A stretch of DNA of 64,000 nt from Natronococcus sp. AD-5. GTDB taxonomy: Archaea; Halobacteriota; Halobacteria; Halobacteriales; Natrialbaceae. The stretch lies in NCBI RefSeq assembly GCF_030734285.1, contig NZ_CP132295.1, positions 248,001 to 312,000 of the forward strand, written 5' to 3'. Position numbers and translations under genes: made by a program. Positions 44,009-53,070 of this stretch are shown here, piece by piece. The first letter of the stretch is position 1. Every line of letters starts with the position of its first letter. The notes under the pieces are model-generated. The model ran no database searches and was not told where the DNA came from. It saw only the letters and a program-made list of their open reading frames with translations.

Positions 44009-45856
44009 CTACCCCGACGGAGAGACGTGACCGCGCTTCACGCCGCGGAACGCACCGCGGTACGCTTCCCAGTCCTTGGTGTCCGTGTGGAAGTCGAAGT
44101 CGCGCGTGTTGCCGAAGGTCCCCGTCTGTACCTCGACGAGATCGAGACCGGGCAGGTGGAAGTTCCAGTACCACGAGAACGTCTCGGCGATCTCCTTGTT
44201 GCGCTGTTCGTCCTCGACGGTTCGCCACTCCTGGTCGAGTTCGAAGATGTTGACCTCCTCGGTCGAACCGGAGAGATCCTCCTGTCCGACCTCGGTCGGA
44301 AGTTCGACGACGATCTCGCGACCGTTGTACGGCGACCGCGTCTCTCCCTCGTCGAGGGCCTGCTGGACGTCGATCGCATCGCCCAGTTCGTTGCTGTGGG
44401 TGTGGTTGTGCCGGAAGTAGTAGAACGGGTGTGCGGTCTGTGCACCGTGACTGCCGATGGTCATGTCGAAGTCGATGATGTCCGACGTGCGATCGTTGAA
44501 CGTCGCCGACTCGAGGGCGTTGAGGTCGATCTCGAACCCGAAGTTGATGAGTTGGTCCGAGATCGTCCGTGCGAGGTTCGTCTGGTAGTCCGGGATCACC
44601 AGTTCCAGCGAAACGGGATCGCCGTCTCCATCGATCCACTGGTCGTCCTCGCGTTCGTACCCGGCCTGTTCCATCAGCGCCGTCGCGCTCGCCTCGTCGT
44701 CTTCGACCGCGTAGTCGATGTAGTCCGCGACGTAGTCGTCGCCGAGCCAGTTCGACGTGACGTCCGACGGAAGTCCGGTCTGGGCCTCCCGCGGCGTACT
44801 CTCGTTGTTGTAGTTCGTCGAGATGTGCTCGAGGTTCAGAACGTGTGCGATCGCCCGTCGAACCTCGTACTGGCGGATGTGTTCCGATCCCGGGCCCTGC
44901 TCGTAGAACTCGAGCTTCCGCATGAACGAGTCCTCGTATACGGAAACGTCCGTCATGTGATCGGGAGCCGCCCCCTCACCGACCCACTGCTGCAGCAGGC
45001 CGAAGCCGAAGTCGACGTCGCCGCCCCGAATTCGCTGTGCGAGTGCGTCGTTCTTCGCGAGGACGAACTCGAACTCGTCGATTTCGATCTGGTCGGCGTA
45101 CGGGTGGTCCTCGAACAGTTCGAAGTAAATCCCTTCCGTATCGTAATCGACGATCTCGAACGGGCCGTTTCCGAGTCCTTCCTCCACGACCGTCGAGATG
45201 TGAAGCGGCATCTCCTCCGCCATCTTCTCCTGGATCTCCAGGCGCTCGTCGTGGTCTGCCGCGTCCTGGAGGTCCTCCGCCCACGGCTTGCACTTGTCGC
45301 GGTGGATCCGTTGCATCGCGCCGAGGTAGCCGCCCAGTTGGTACTGGAGCAACTCGGGGTTCTGCGGCTCCTTGTACACCCGGGTGAGCGTCATCTCGTC
45401 CTCGAGAACGAGATCCTCGAGGTCGCTGCCGTCCCCCTGGAAGAGACGGGCACACTCCTCGAACCAGTACTTGTCCTCGGCGGTGATCCGGTCGCCGTTC
45501 CACCAGTACCAGCCGTCGGCGAACTCGACCGTCACGGCCTGTTCGTCCGAATCGTACTCCCAGTCCTCGATCTGCTCGAGCTCGATCGATCCGTCGGCGA
45601 AAAACCGCTGAACCGGCTCGAGAATCAACCACGACTGGGACCACGGGTACCCCCCCGCCCAGTGGTTGAAGTTCATCTCGTCCGGGATCGTCGGCTGCCA
45701 CGAGGAGATCCGACTCGTCGAACTGTCGTCCGTCTCACCACCCATACAGCCAGCGAGCCCCCCCGCGACCATCGCCGAACTCGCGGCGAGCATCTGCCGC
45801 CGCGTCAGGAACGCCTCGGCAGAGTCCACGGTTCCGTATCTGTCACTGTTTGGCAT
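44009..45856 (-). CDS. ABC transporter substrate-binding lipoprotein (SBP_bac_5), paralog 1
   Basis: The 615-residue protein has a Tat signal with lipobox: TRRQMLAASSAMVAGGLAGC, so it is anchored outside the membrane. The body fits the oligopeptide/nickel-type binding-protein family: DEMNFNHWAGGYPWSQSWLI, FADGWYWWNGDRITAEDKYW and NGPFEIVDYDTEGIYFELFE, then VRRAIAHVLNLEHISTNYN. Some members of this family bind beta-linked oligosaccharides rather than peptides. It is about 70 percent similar by eye to the paralog at 45929-47770. Both lie divergent from the transporter genes. A promoter box sits 25 bp upstream, suggesting a leaderless transcript. Confidence 0.88.
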   Translation of the reverse strand: MPNSDRYGTVDSAEAFLTRRQMLAASSAMVAGGLAGCMGGETDDSSTSRISSWQPTIPDEMNFNHWAGGYPWSQSWLILEPVQRFFADGSIELEQIEDWEYDSDEQAVTVEFADGWYWWNGDRITAEDKYWFEECARLFQGDGSDLEDLVLEDEMTLTRVYKEPQNPELLQYQLGGYLGAMQRIHRDKCKPWAEDLQDAADHDERLEIQEKMAEEMPLHISTVVEEGLGNGPFEIVDYDTEGIYFELFEDHPYADQIEIDEFEFVLAKNDALAQRIRGGDVDFGFGLLQQWVGEGAAPDHMTDVSVYEDSFMRKLEFYEQGPGSEHIRQYEVRRAIAHVLNLEHISTNYNNESTPREAQTGLPSDVTSNWLGDDYVADYIDYAVEDDEASATALMEQAGYEREDDQWIDGDGDPVSLELVIPDYQTNLARTISDQLINFGFEIDLNALESATFNDRTSDIIDFDMTIGSHGAQTAHPFYYFRHNHTHSNELGDAIDVQQALDEGETRSPYNGREIVVELPTEVGQEDLSGSTEEVNIFELDQEWRTVEDEQRNKEIAETFSWYWNFHLPGLDLVEVQTGTFGNTRDFDFHTDTKDWEAYRGAFRGVKRGHVSPSG

Positions 45857-45880
45857 ACGAAACTACCATTACAAGTCATG

Positions 45881-45889
45881 GGTTAAATA
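45881..45889 (-). promoter_or_regulatory. TATA-like box of SBP paralog 1
   Basis: On the minus strand TATTTAACC lies 25 bp upstream of the ATG. The same nine bases lie before SBP paralog 2 (47792-47800). The distance places the transcript start at the start codon, so translation is probably leaderless. Confidence 0.55.
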
Positions 45890-45928
45890 TTTTTCTCGGG
45901 TTTGCACGTTCGGACTGACAAATAGCTC

Positions 45929-47770
45929 TCACTTCGGCGAGACGTGGCCGCGCTTTACGCCGCGGTACGCACCGCGGTAGCAGCTCCAGTCTTTCGTGTC
46001 CGTACGGAACTCGAAGTCTCGAGTGTTGCCGAAGGTCCCGCTCTGTACTTCGACGAGATCGATCCCGGGCAGGTGGAAGTTCCAGTACCACGAGAACGTC
46101 TCGGCGATCTCTCTGCTGCGTTCCTCGTCGGCGGTGACCCGCCACTCCTGGTCGAGTTCGAAGAGGTTGATCTCCTCGGTCGGGCCGGAGAGGTCGTCGC
46201 TCCCGACTTCCGACGGAATCTCGACGACGATCTCGCGACCGTTGTACGGCGCGCGCGTCTCCCCTTCCTCCAGCACGTCTTCGATCACGCCGGTATCGCC
46301 CATATCGAGGGAGTGAGTGTGATTGTGTCGGAAGTAGTAGAACGGGTGCGCGATCAGACCCCCGTGCTCGCCGATGGTCATGTCGAAATTGATCGTGTCT
46401 TCGGTGTTCGCTCGGTAGGTCGCCCCCTCGAGCACGTTGAAGTCGACCTCGAAGCCGAAGGTGGCGAGCTGGTCCGAGACCGTCCGTCCGATGTTGGTCT
46501 GGTGGTCGGGAACGACGATCTCGAACGACACGCGAGCGCCGTCTTCGTCGATCCACCGGTCGTCCTCGCGTTCGTACCCGGCCCCTTCCAGCAGTTCGAC
46601 CGCCACCTCCTCGTCGGTTTCGGCGGAATAGTCGATGTACTCGGCGACGTAGTCGTCGTCGAGCCAGTTCGACGTGACGTCGGCCGTGAATCCCGTCTGC
46701 GCCTCGCGGGCGGTGCTCGGCGTGCTATAGTTGTCGGAGACGTGGTGATTGTTGACCAGGTGTGCGATGGCCCGCCGGACCTCGCGGTTGCGGAGGTGCT
46801 CCGACCCTGGCCCCCGCCCGAATATCTCGATCCGGCGCATAAACGTGTCGTCGTACCTGTGGATGTCCTCTACGTGATCGGTGACCGCTTCGTCGCCGAC
46901 CCACGTCTCGAGGAGGCTGTAGCCGAAGTCGGCGTCGCCGCCCTGGAGCCGCTGTGCAACCGCGTCGTCCTGCGCGAGGATGAACTCGAGTTCGTCGACC
47001 TCGATCTCGCCGGCGTAGGGGTGGTCCTCGAACAGTTCGCAGTAGATCCCCTCCGTGTCGTAATCGACGATTTCGAACGGCCCGTTCCCGAGTCCTTCCT
47101 CCGCGACCGTCGAGATGTGCAGCGGCATCTCGTCGGCCATCCGGTCTTCGATTTCGAGGCGCTCGTCACGGTCCGCCGCGTCCTGGAGGTCTTCCGCCCA
47201 CGGCTTGAACTTGTCCCGGTGGACGCGTTGCATCTCGCCGAGATAGCCGCCGAGTTTGTACTCGACCAGTTCGGGATTCTGCGGCTCCTTGTACACCCGG
47301 GTGAGCGTCATCTCGTCCTCGAGGATGAGGTCTTCGAGGTCGCCGCCGTCACCCTGGATGAGCCGAGCGCACTCCTCGTACCAGTACTTGTCCTCGGCGG
47401 TGATCCGGTCGCCGTTCCACCAGTACCAGCCGTCGGCGAACTCGACCGTCACGGCCTGTTCGGCCGGATCGTACTCCCAGTCCTCGATCATCTGATTTTC
47501 GATGGAGCCGTCGGTGAAGAACCGCTGGACGGGCTCGAGAAGCAGCCACGTCTGTGACCACGGGTACCCCGACGCCCAGGTGTTGAAGTTCATCTCGTCG
47601 GGAATCATCGGCTGGAACGTCCCGATCGTGTTTCCGGCGTCGGTTCGCTCTCCGCCGAGACACCCCGCGAGTCCGCCGGCGACCATCGCCGAACTCGCGG
47701 CGAGCATCTGCCGCCGCGTCAGGAACTCCTCGGCCGAGTCGACACAGTGGTGCGTGTCATCATCCGGCAT
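45929..47770 (-). CDS. ABC transporter substrate-binding lipoprotein (SBP_bac_5), paralog 2
   Basis: The roughly 613-residue protein repeats the architecture of paralog 1. It has TRRQMLAASSAMVAGGLAGC at the N-terminus, DEMNFNTWASGYPWSQTWLL and FADGWYWWNGDRITAEDKYW. NGPFEIVDYDTEGIYCELFE and VRRAIAHLVNNHHVSDNYS come later. Several blocks are nearly identical to paralog 1 at the DNA level while others differ, so the two may bind related but different ligands. ATGs at 47770, 47776 and 47824 are possible. I favour 47770 because the TATA box at 47792-47800 then gives a leaderless transcript, as in paralog 1. The gene overlaps nothing and is intact. Confidence 0.87.
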   Translation of the reverse strand: MPDDDTHHCVDSAEEFLTRRQMLAASSAMVAGGLAGCLGGERTDAGNTIGTFQPMIPDEMNFNTWASGYPWSQTWLLLEPVQRFFTDGSIENQMIEDWEYDPAEQAVTVEFADGWYWWNGDRITAEDKYWYEECARLIQGDGGDLEDLILEDEMTLTRVYKEPQNPELVEYKLGGYLGEMQRVHRDKFKPWAEDLQDAADRDERLEIEDRMADEMPLHISTVAEEGLGNGPFEIVDYDTEGIYCELFEDHPYAGEIEVDELEFILAQDDAVAQRLQGGDADFGYSLLETWVGDEAVTDHVEDIHRYDDTFMRRIEIFGRGPGSEHLRNREVRRAIAHLVNNHHVSDNYSTPSTAREAQTGFTADVTSNWLDDDYVAEYIDYSAETDEEVAVELLEGAGYEREDDRWIDEDGARVSFEIVVPDHQTNIGRTVSDQLATFGFEVDFNVLEGATYRANTEDTINFDMTIGEHGGLIAHPFYYFRHNHTHSLDMGDTGVIEDVLEEGETRAPYNGREIVVEIPSEVGSDDLSGPTEEINLFELDQEWRVTADEERSREIAETFSWYWNFHLPGIDLVEVQSGTFGNTRDFEFRTDTKDWSCYRGAYRGVKRGHVSPK

Positions 47771-47791
47771 AGACATACTGCATACGTTATA

Positions 47792-47800
47792 GGTTAAATA
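47792..47800 (-). promoter_or_regulatory. TATA-like box of SBP paralog 2
   Basis: TATTTAACC on the minus strand, identical to the box before paralog 1 and 22 bp upstream of the ATG at 47770. The shared box suggests parallel expression of both binding proteins. Confidence 0.55.
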
Positions 47801-47872
47801 GTTGACTACAGACGCACTTTTCACCGGTCGGCCGATCGTTCTTCCGTTCCCCGCGGTCGAATGGGCGCCGAG

Positions 47873-48133
47873 TCAGTCTCGGCGAAGTCGCTTTAATAGC
47901 AGGTAAAACGACCCAGCCGAAACGATCGCGGAAATACCGAACACGCCGAGCATGCCCGCGATGATGCCGTCCTGGCTGGTGAGCTGGACGCCGCTCTCGA
48001 AGACGGCGGCGACGAGCAGGAGGACGACGCCGATCGCGACGATCGACAACAGAAGCGATCCCCGGAGTACCTTGAGGAGCCTGTAGAGTAGTTCTTCCGT
48101 TCGGCGTGGTTCGCTCTTCGAAGCAGTTGCCAT
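47873..48133 (-). CDS. Small two-helix membrane protein next to the transporter
   Basis: The 86-residue product has a basic start (MATASKSEPRRTEELLYR) and two membrane helices (LLLSIVAIGVVLLLVAAVF and MLGVFGISAIVSAGSFYLLL) ending KRLRRD. No family is recognised. It is transcribed divergently from the ABC ATPase gene from a shared promoter region. A second small two-helix protein (50570-50794) lies inside the transporter operon, so these may be accessory subunits. The open frame extends far upstream (to 48847) only as a shadow. The frame is intact. Confidence 0.65.
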   Translation of the reverse strand: MATASKSEPRRTEELLYRLLKVLRGSLLLSIVAIGVVLLLVAAVFESGVQLTSQDGIIAGMLGVFGISAIVSAGSFYLLLKRLRRD

Positions 48134-48159
48134 TGTGTCTGACCTACGTTCTGTAAGAT

Positions 48160-48235
48160 TCGGTATAAATCTTTGCCCACCGGCTCCGGGTGCGGCCGGC
48201 GAGACGGCGCCGATCGTCGCAAAGATTAATATGTG
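48160..48235. promoter_or_regulatory. Divergent promoters with matching BRE/TATA motif
   Basis: GCAAAGATTTATA on the minus strand (about 48165-48177) and GCAAAGATTAATA on the plus strand (48219-48231) face away from each other, forming a 9-bp inverted repeat (AATCTTTGC / GCAAAGATT). Each looks like a BRE plus TATA box. The left one would drive the small membrane protein gene at 48133 with almost no leader, the right one the ATPase operon at 48332 with a leader of about 75 nt. Confidence 0.55.
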
Positions 48236-48331
48236 TGTTGTGACAAACCATCGCTTACGGAAGACCGATGTCCCGCTTCGTCGAAGCATCGATACGAGGG
48301 ACAGAGCGGATCGGCATCCATCAGCTGAACT

Positions 48332-50524
48332 ATGACCCGAACTGAAACTGAACTCGATATCACACACGAAAATAGCAGCTCGCAAGACGTTATTCTCGAG
48401 GCGCGTAACGTGGACGTAACGTTTGACATGGATCGTGGCACCTCTCGCGTCCTCGACAACGTGAGTTTCGACGTCCACCGGGACGAGATGCTCGGAATCG
48501 TCGGCGAAAGTGGGAGCGGAAAGTCGATGTTCGCGTCGGCCCTGCTCAACGCCGTCGTCGACCCCGGCCGGACGTCCGGCGAGATCGTTTACCACCCTCC
48601 CGACGGAGAGCCCGTCGACGTGCTTTCGCTGAGCGAAGACCAGCTCGAGCGGTTCCGCTGGGAAGAGATCTCGATGGTGTTCCAGGGGGCGATGAGTTCG
48701 TTCAACCCGACGATGAAAATCGGGGAGCACTTCGAGGAAACGATCAGGGCCCACGGAAAAGACCTCGCGGATCGGATGGAACACGGACGCCAGCTGCTCG
48801 CGGACCTGTACCTCGATCCGGATCGGGTCCTCGATTCGTACCCCCACGAACTGTCCGGCGGGATGAAACAGCGGACGCTCATCGCGCTGAGTTTGCTCCT
48901 CGAGCCGAAGGTGCTCGTGATGGACGAGCCGACGGCGGCGCTCGACTTGCTCATGCAGCGATCGATCATGAGTCTCCTGGGAGACTTACAGGAGGAGTAC
49001 GACCTGACGATCGTCTTTATCACCCACGACCTGCCGCTCGTCGCTGGACTGGCCGATCGACTCGCCGTCATGTACGCCTTCGAGTTCGTCGAGTACGGCC
49101 CGAGCGAACAGATCATTCGGGACGCCGCACACCCTTACACGCGAGCATTGTTGAAGTCGGTGCCGAGCGTCGACGCGTCCCTGGAGGACATGCATCCGAT
49201 CGAGGGGGAAAGCCCCGATCCTGTCGAGGCCCCGAGCGGCTGTTCGTACCACCCTCGCTGTCCGCTCGCGACCGAGGAGTGCGTACAGGCGGATCCGGAG
49301 TACCACGACGTCAACGACGAACGAGGAGCCGCCTGCTTCCGCTGGGAACGGTCGAGCGACGAAATCGAGTACGCGCTCGGCGTCGATCCGGACGAGCCCG
49401 CGAAGTCGTCTTCGGTATCCGAATCCGCCGAGGAGACCGTCGTCTCGCTAGACGACGTCGACGTTCACTTCGAACAATCGGGACTCATCGACGAACTGTT
49501 CGGCAGGGAGCGCGTCGTTCGTGCGGTCAACGACGTGTCGATCGACCTCCGGGAAAACGAAGTCGTCGCACTCGTCGGCGAGTCCGGGTGCGGGAAGACG
49601 ACCCTCGGCAAGACCGCGATCGGTCTCCAGGAACCGACGGGTGGCTCCGTCGCGTACCGAGGCCAGGATATCGAAGCGGCGAAACGCGGACGCGGCGGCG
49701 CCGAATTCGAGGAGATTCGACGCGCCCTACAGATCGTCCACCAGGATCCCGGGAGTTCGCTGAACTCCTCCCGGACGGTCCGTGCGAGCCTCTCGGCGCC
49801 GCTGAAACGGTGGCGGCCGGATCTCGGCCCGAGCGACCGGGAAACGGTGATCTACAACCTGCTCGAGCGCGTCGGCATGAAGCCGCCCGAGGACTACGCG
49901 GCACGGTTCCCACACCAGCTCAGCGGCGGTGAACAACAGCGCGTCGTCCTCGTTCGCGCGCTACTGATGAGTCCCGATCTCATTCTCGCCGACGAGGCCG
50001 TCTCCGCGCTGGACGTCTCGTTGCGGGTGGAGATGATGGACCTGATGCTCGATCTGCAGGAGATGTTCGACACGTCGTACCTGTTCATCTCCCACGACTT
50101 CTCGAACGCGCGGTATCTCACCGAGAAGTCCGACGGGCGGATCGGCATCATGTATCTCGGCAACCTCGTCGAGATCGGCCCGGCACGGGAGATCATTCGC
50201 GACCCGAAACACCCCTACACCAAGGTGCTCCGGTGGGCGACGCCGCCGCTCGATCCGGACGAGGCCGAGGAGGCGAACGCCACCGATCCGCCGATTCGGG
50301 AGATCGACATCCCCGACCCGACGGACCCGCCGAGCGGCTGTCCCTTCCAGACGCGATGCCCCGACGCTCGCGAGGTGTGTACGCGGGAAGCGCCCGAACT
50401 GAACGAAACCGAGGGCGCCTCTCGCGTCGCCTGCTTCCGCGAGGACGACCGCCACGAGTACTGGGACAGCGAACCGGTCGAGGGCGAGACGGTCTCGCTC
50501 GATACGAAAAGCGAAGCCGACTGA
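48332..50524 (+). CDS. Fused double ABC ATPase of the oligopeptide type (DppD-DppF fusion)
   Basis: The 730-residue protein holds two complete ATPase domains. Domain 1 has Walker A GIVGESGSGKSMF, signature ELSGGMKQR and Walker B VLVMDEPTAALD. Domain 2 has Walker A ALVGESGCGKTTL, signature QLSGGEQQR and LILADEAVSALD. Each ends in an oligopeptide-type C-terminal domain with spaced Cys (CSYHPRCPLATEEC and CPFQTRCPDAREVC). In most bacteria these are two proteins, DppD/OppD and DppF/OppF. In domain 2 Walker B continues DEAVSALD, where DEPTSALD is usual. It powers import through the permeases encoded downstream. Confidence 0.9.
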   Translation: MTRTETELDITHENSSSQDVILEARNVDVTFDMDRGTSRVLDNVSFDVHRDEMLGIVGESGSGKSMFASALLNAVVDPGRTSGEIVYHPPDGEPVDVLSLSEDQLERFRWEEISMVFQGAMSSFNPTMKIGEHFEETIRAHGKDLADRMEHGRQLLADLYLDPDRVLDSYPHELSGGMKQRTLIALSLLLEPKVLVMDEPTAALDLLMQRSIMSLLGDLQEEYDLTIVFITHDLPLVAGLADRLAVMYAFEFVEYGPSEQIIRDAAHPYTRALLKSVPSVDASLEDMHPIEGESPDPVEAPSGCSYHPRCPLATEECVQADPEYHDVNDERGAACFRWERSSDEIEYALGVDPDEPAKSSSVSESAEETVVSLDDVDVHFEQSGLIDELFGRERVVRAVNDVSIDLRENEVVALVGESGCGKTTLGKTAIGLQEPTGGSVAYRGQDIEAAKRGRGGAEFEEIRRALQIVHQDPGSSLNSSRTVRASLSAPLKRWRPDLGPSDRETVIYNLLERVGMKPPEDYAARFPHQLSGGEQQRVVLVRALLMSPDLILADEAVSALDVSLRVEMMDLMLDLQEMFDTSYLFISHDFSNARYLTEKSDGRIGIMYLGNLVEIGPAREIIRDPKHPYTKVLRWATPPLDPDEAEEANATDPPIREIDIPDPTDPPSGCPFQTRCPDAREVCTREAPELNETEGASRVACFREDDRHEYWDSEPVEGETVSLDTKSEAD

Positions 50525-50569
50525 AATCGACCAAAAGCTTTTGCTATCGTACCGAAACGTCAGAGACAG

Positions 50570-50794
50570 ATGAGCGGCAAATACGATAAAACGTTTCTCG
50601 ACCACCTCTGTGACTACGAGAGCGCGTGGCGGATGTTGTTCACGTTCTCGGCGGGCCTGCTCGGACTCATGATCATCTGGATCGTCGCCGCCGAACCCGG
50701 CTCCGAGACGTTCGTCATCGCACTCATGAACGTCGTGGGGCTTTCCGGACTCGCGGTACTGAGCGGTGGGGTACTGTGGCGGTGCCTCTGGTGA
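50570..50794 (+). CDS. Small two-helix membrane protein within the transporter operon
   Basis: The 74-residue product reads MSGKYDKTFLDHLCDYESAW, then two helices (MLFTFSAGLLGLMIIWIVAA and VIALMNVVGLSGLAVLSGG) and ends WRCLW. No family is recognised. It lies 45 bp after the ATPase gene and 70 bp before the first permease gene, all on the same strand, so it is probably expressed with them. It could be a subunit or a stabiliser of the transporter. The frame is intact. Confidence 0.65.
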   Translation: MSGKYDKTFLDHLCDYESAWRMLFTFSAGLLGLMIIWIVAAEPGSETFVIALMNVVGLSGLAVLSGGVLWRCLW

Positions 50795-50864
50795 CTCGAA
50801 GGCGCGGCACTTCACCGCAGGATAAGATATATTACCAATGCAACGAGACACCATATCATCGTAG

Positions 50865-51887
50865 ATGAGATACTTTGCCAAGCGAGCGATTCACGCAGTC
50901 GTGACGCTCGTCTCCGTAACGACGATCACGTTTGCGCTATTTCGGCTCATGCCGGGTAACCCCGCCCAGGCGATGCGTGCGCAGTTCGAGGCGGACATGG
51001 AAGCAGGTGGAGGGACGGCCGATCCCGAGGTGCTCGATGCGATGGTCGAACAGCACACCGGATTCGATCCCGATCAGCCGTGGTACGTCCAGTACGTCGA
51101 GTACCTGCAGGACATCATTCTCTACCAGGACTTCGGTCACTCGTACTTCTACAACGACCCTGTGTTCGATATCCTGTTTACGGCGATGCCGTGGTCGGTC
51201 TTCATCAGCGTCTACGGCCTGGCGTTCGGATACACGACGAACATCCTTCTCGGGGCAGCAATGGCCTACAAGGAGGGATCGCGGTTCGACAGTTACATGA
51301 CCGTGCTCGCGACGTTCCTGAACTCGGTTCCGTACTACGTGGGCGCGATCCTCTTTCTCGCGTTTTTCGGCTACGAGCTCGGACTCTTCCCGACCGGCGG
51401 ACGATACAACACGAGTCTAGAAACCGGTCTGAATGTCCGATTCATGGCCAGCATCTCCTACCACGCCGTACTGCCGATCATGTCGAGTTTCATCGTCGGC
51501 TTCGGCGGGGGAGCCCTCTCGATGCGAGGGAACTCCATTCGCATCCTCGGGGAGGACTACCTCCGCGTCGCACGGCTTCGCGGAATCAGTTCGACGCGTA
51601 TCGCGACCCGCTACGTCGCGCGCAACGCGATCTTGCCGCTGTACACCCAGATGATGATCGGTATCGCCGCGGTGTTCTCGAGCAGCGTCCTCCTCGAGTT
51701 CATCTTCACGTATCCCGGCGTCGGCTGGTACACGTTCGACGCGGTCATGCGTCGGGATTACCCGCTGTTGATGGGGTCGTTCCTCTTCTTCACGATCGTC
51801 ACGCTCATCGGAATCCTCATCGCCGAATTCACGTACGGCCTCGTCGACCCACGGATCGGATCAGGTGATCACAGTGAGTCATACTAA
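50865..51887 (+). CDS. ABC transporter permease, DppB/OppB type
   Basis: The 340-residue protein has the DppB-type N-terminus MRYFAKRAIHAVVTLVSVTT with ALFRLMPGNPAQAM, five to six helices and the cytoplasmic EAA loop reading LGEDYLRVARLRGISSTRIA. The C-terminal part holds EFIFTYPGVGWYTFDAVMRR. It forms half of the membrane channel. It overlaps the start of the DppC-type gene by 23 bases, so translation is coupled. The frame is complete. Specificity is set by the binding proteins, not by this gene. Confidence 0.9.
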   Translation: MRYFAKRAIHAVVTLVSVTTITFALFRLMPGNPAQAMRAQFEADMEAGGGTADPEVLDAMVEQHTGFDPDQPWYVQYVEYLQDIILYQDFGHSYFYNDPVFDILFTAMPWSVFISVYGLAFGYTTNILLGAAMAYKEGSRFDSYMTVLATFLNSVPYYVGAILFLAFFGYELGLFPTGGRYNTSLETGLNVRFMASISYHAVLPIMSSFIVGFGGGALSMRGNSIRILGEDYLRVARLRGISSTRIATRYVARNAILPLYTQMMIGIAAVFSSSVLLEFIFTYPGVGWYTFDAVMRRDYPLLMGSFLFFTIVTLIGILIAEFTYGLVDPRIGSGDHSESY

Positions 51888-52989
51888 CGAATCAGGACTG
51901 GAAACGGACGGGCAGCTAACCGACGAACAACTGTTCGGCCACCTCGCCGAGGCCGACACCGTCGATCTCTCGAGACGGGAACGTCTCGAGCGGATCCTGG
52001 ACGCGTACGTCCTCGCGCCGGGGCGGATTGCCTGGAACGACTGGCGAACGCGGGTCGGGATACTGGTCGTCACCCTGTTCGTCTTTTCCGGAACTATCGG
52101 GCCGCGCCTGGTGACGGCACCGGGGACGAATCAAGCTCCGAACGATCTACGGCCGTTCCACGGCGGTATCGCCGCCCTTTGGGAAGAGGGGGGGTGGATC
52201 GACTTCGGCTTCTCCCACCGGCTTTCGCTGGGCGCGATCTCCGTCCCAGGGGTCGATATTCGGTTCCCGCTCGGCGCCGATAACTACGGGACGCCGATCG
52301 GTCGGAACCTCGTCCACGCGACGCCGGACATGCTCGAGATGGTGGTCGCCGGAGCGATCATCTCCGTGGGGCTCGCCGCGATGTTCGGAATTACGGCCGG
52401 GTACAAGGGCGGCAAGGTGGACGAATTCCTCATGTACGTCACGGACGTCGTCATGACGATGCCCGGGTTGCCGCTGCTCATCGTGCTTACGGCGATCTGG
52501 TCGCCCCGACAGGCGTGGGTCGTCGGCGCCGTTCTGGCGATCGACGCCTGGCCGGGACTCGCACGGGCGCTCCGGTCCCAGGTCCTGACCCTCCGCCAGG
52601 AGTCGTACGTCGAGGCCTCTCGAACGATGGGACTTTCCTCGAGTACGATTCTCGCTCGGGATATCTCACCGCAGCTGATGCCGTACATCCTCATCAACTT
52701 CGCGAACGCCGGACGCCAGGTCGTGTTCGGCTCCGTCGCGCTGTACTTCCTCGGCGTCCTCCCGTTCACGAGCGCGAACTGGGGTATCATGATGCAGACT
52801 GCGTATTCGGAAGCGCACGCGCTGGTCAATCTGAGCAACTTCTACCAGATCTTCTGGCCGATGGCCGCGGTCGTCGTCCTCTCGTTCGGACTGATCCTCT
52901 TCGCGCAGGGAATGGACCGCGTGTTCAACCCGCGCATCAGAGCGCGACACGCGAAGAAGGTCGGCAGCGACGAAGAGCAACTCAACTAG
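51865..52989 (+). CDS. ABC transporter permease, DppC/OppC type
   Basis: The 374-residue protein has a long acidic cytoplasmic N-terminus (TDEQLFGHLAEADTVDLSRR), a first helix VGILVVTLFVFSGTIGP, a periplasmic-side loop typical of DppC, and the EAA loop QESYVEASRTMGLSSSTILA. The last helix FWPMAAVVVLSFGLILFAQG is followed by RVFNPR. It pairs with the DppB-type subunit. The GTG at 51865 lies inside the end of that gene; a second GTG nine bases later is also possible. The frame is intact. Confidence 0.9.
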   Translation: MITVSHTNESGLETDGQLTDEQLFGHLAEADTVDLSRRERLERILDAYVLAPGRIAWNDWRTRVGILVVTLFVFSGTIGPRLVTAPGTNQAPNDLRPFHGGIAALWEEGGWIDFGFSHRLSLGAISVPGVDIRFPLGADNYGTPIGRNLVHATPDMLEMVVAGAIISVGLAAMFGITAGYKGGKVDEFLMYVTDVVMTMPGLPLLIVLTAIWSPRQAWVVGAVLAIDAWPGLARALRSQVLTLRQESYVEASRTMGLSSSTILARDISPQLMPYILINFANAGRQVVFGSVALYFLGVLPFTSANWGIMMQTAYSEAHALVNLSNFYQIFWPMAAVVVLSFGLILFAQGMDRVFNPRIRARHAKKVGSDEEQLN

Positions 52990-53070
52990 TCCGTTCGCGT
53001 TCTCGACGTCGGCGGCACGCGTTCGACGAAGTACTCGAGCCGAGGACGACGCTACGAACGTCCGTTCGTC

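Noticed and set aside
43970-47557. Long plus-strand frames of 638 and 537 codons opposite the binding-protein genes
   Set aside because: They are antisense to two clear SBP lipoprotein genes with Tat lipobox signals and show only GC-driven openness.
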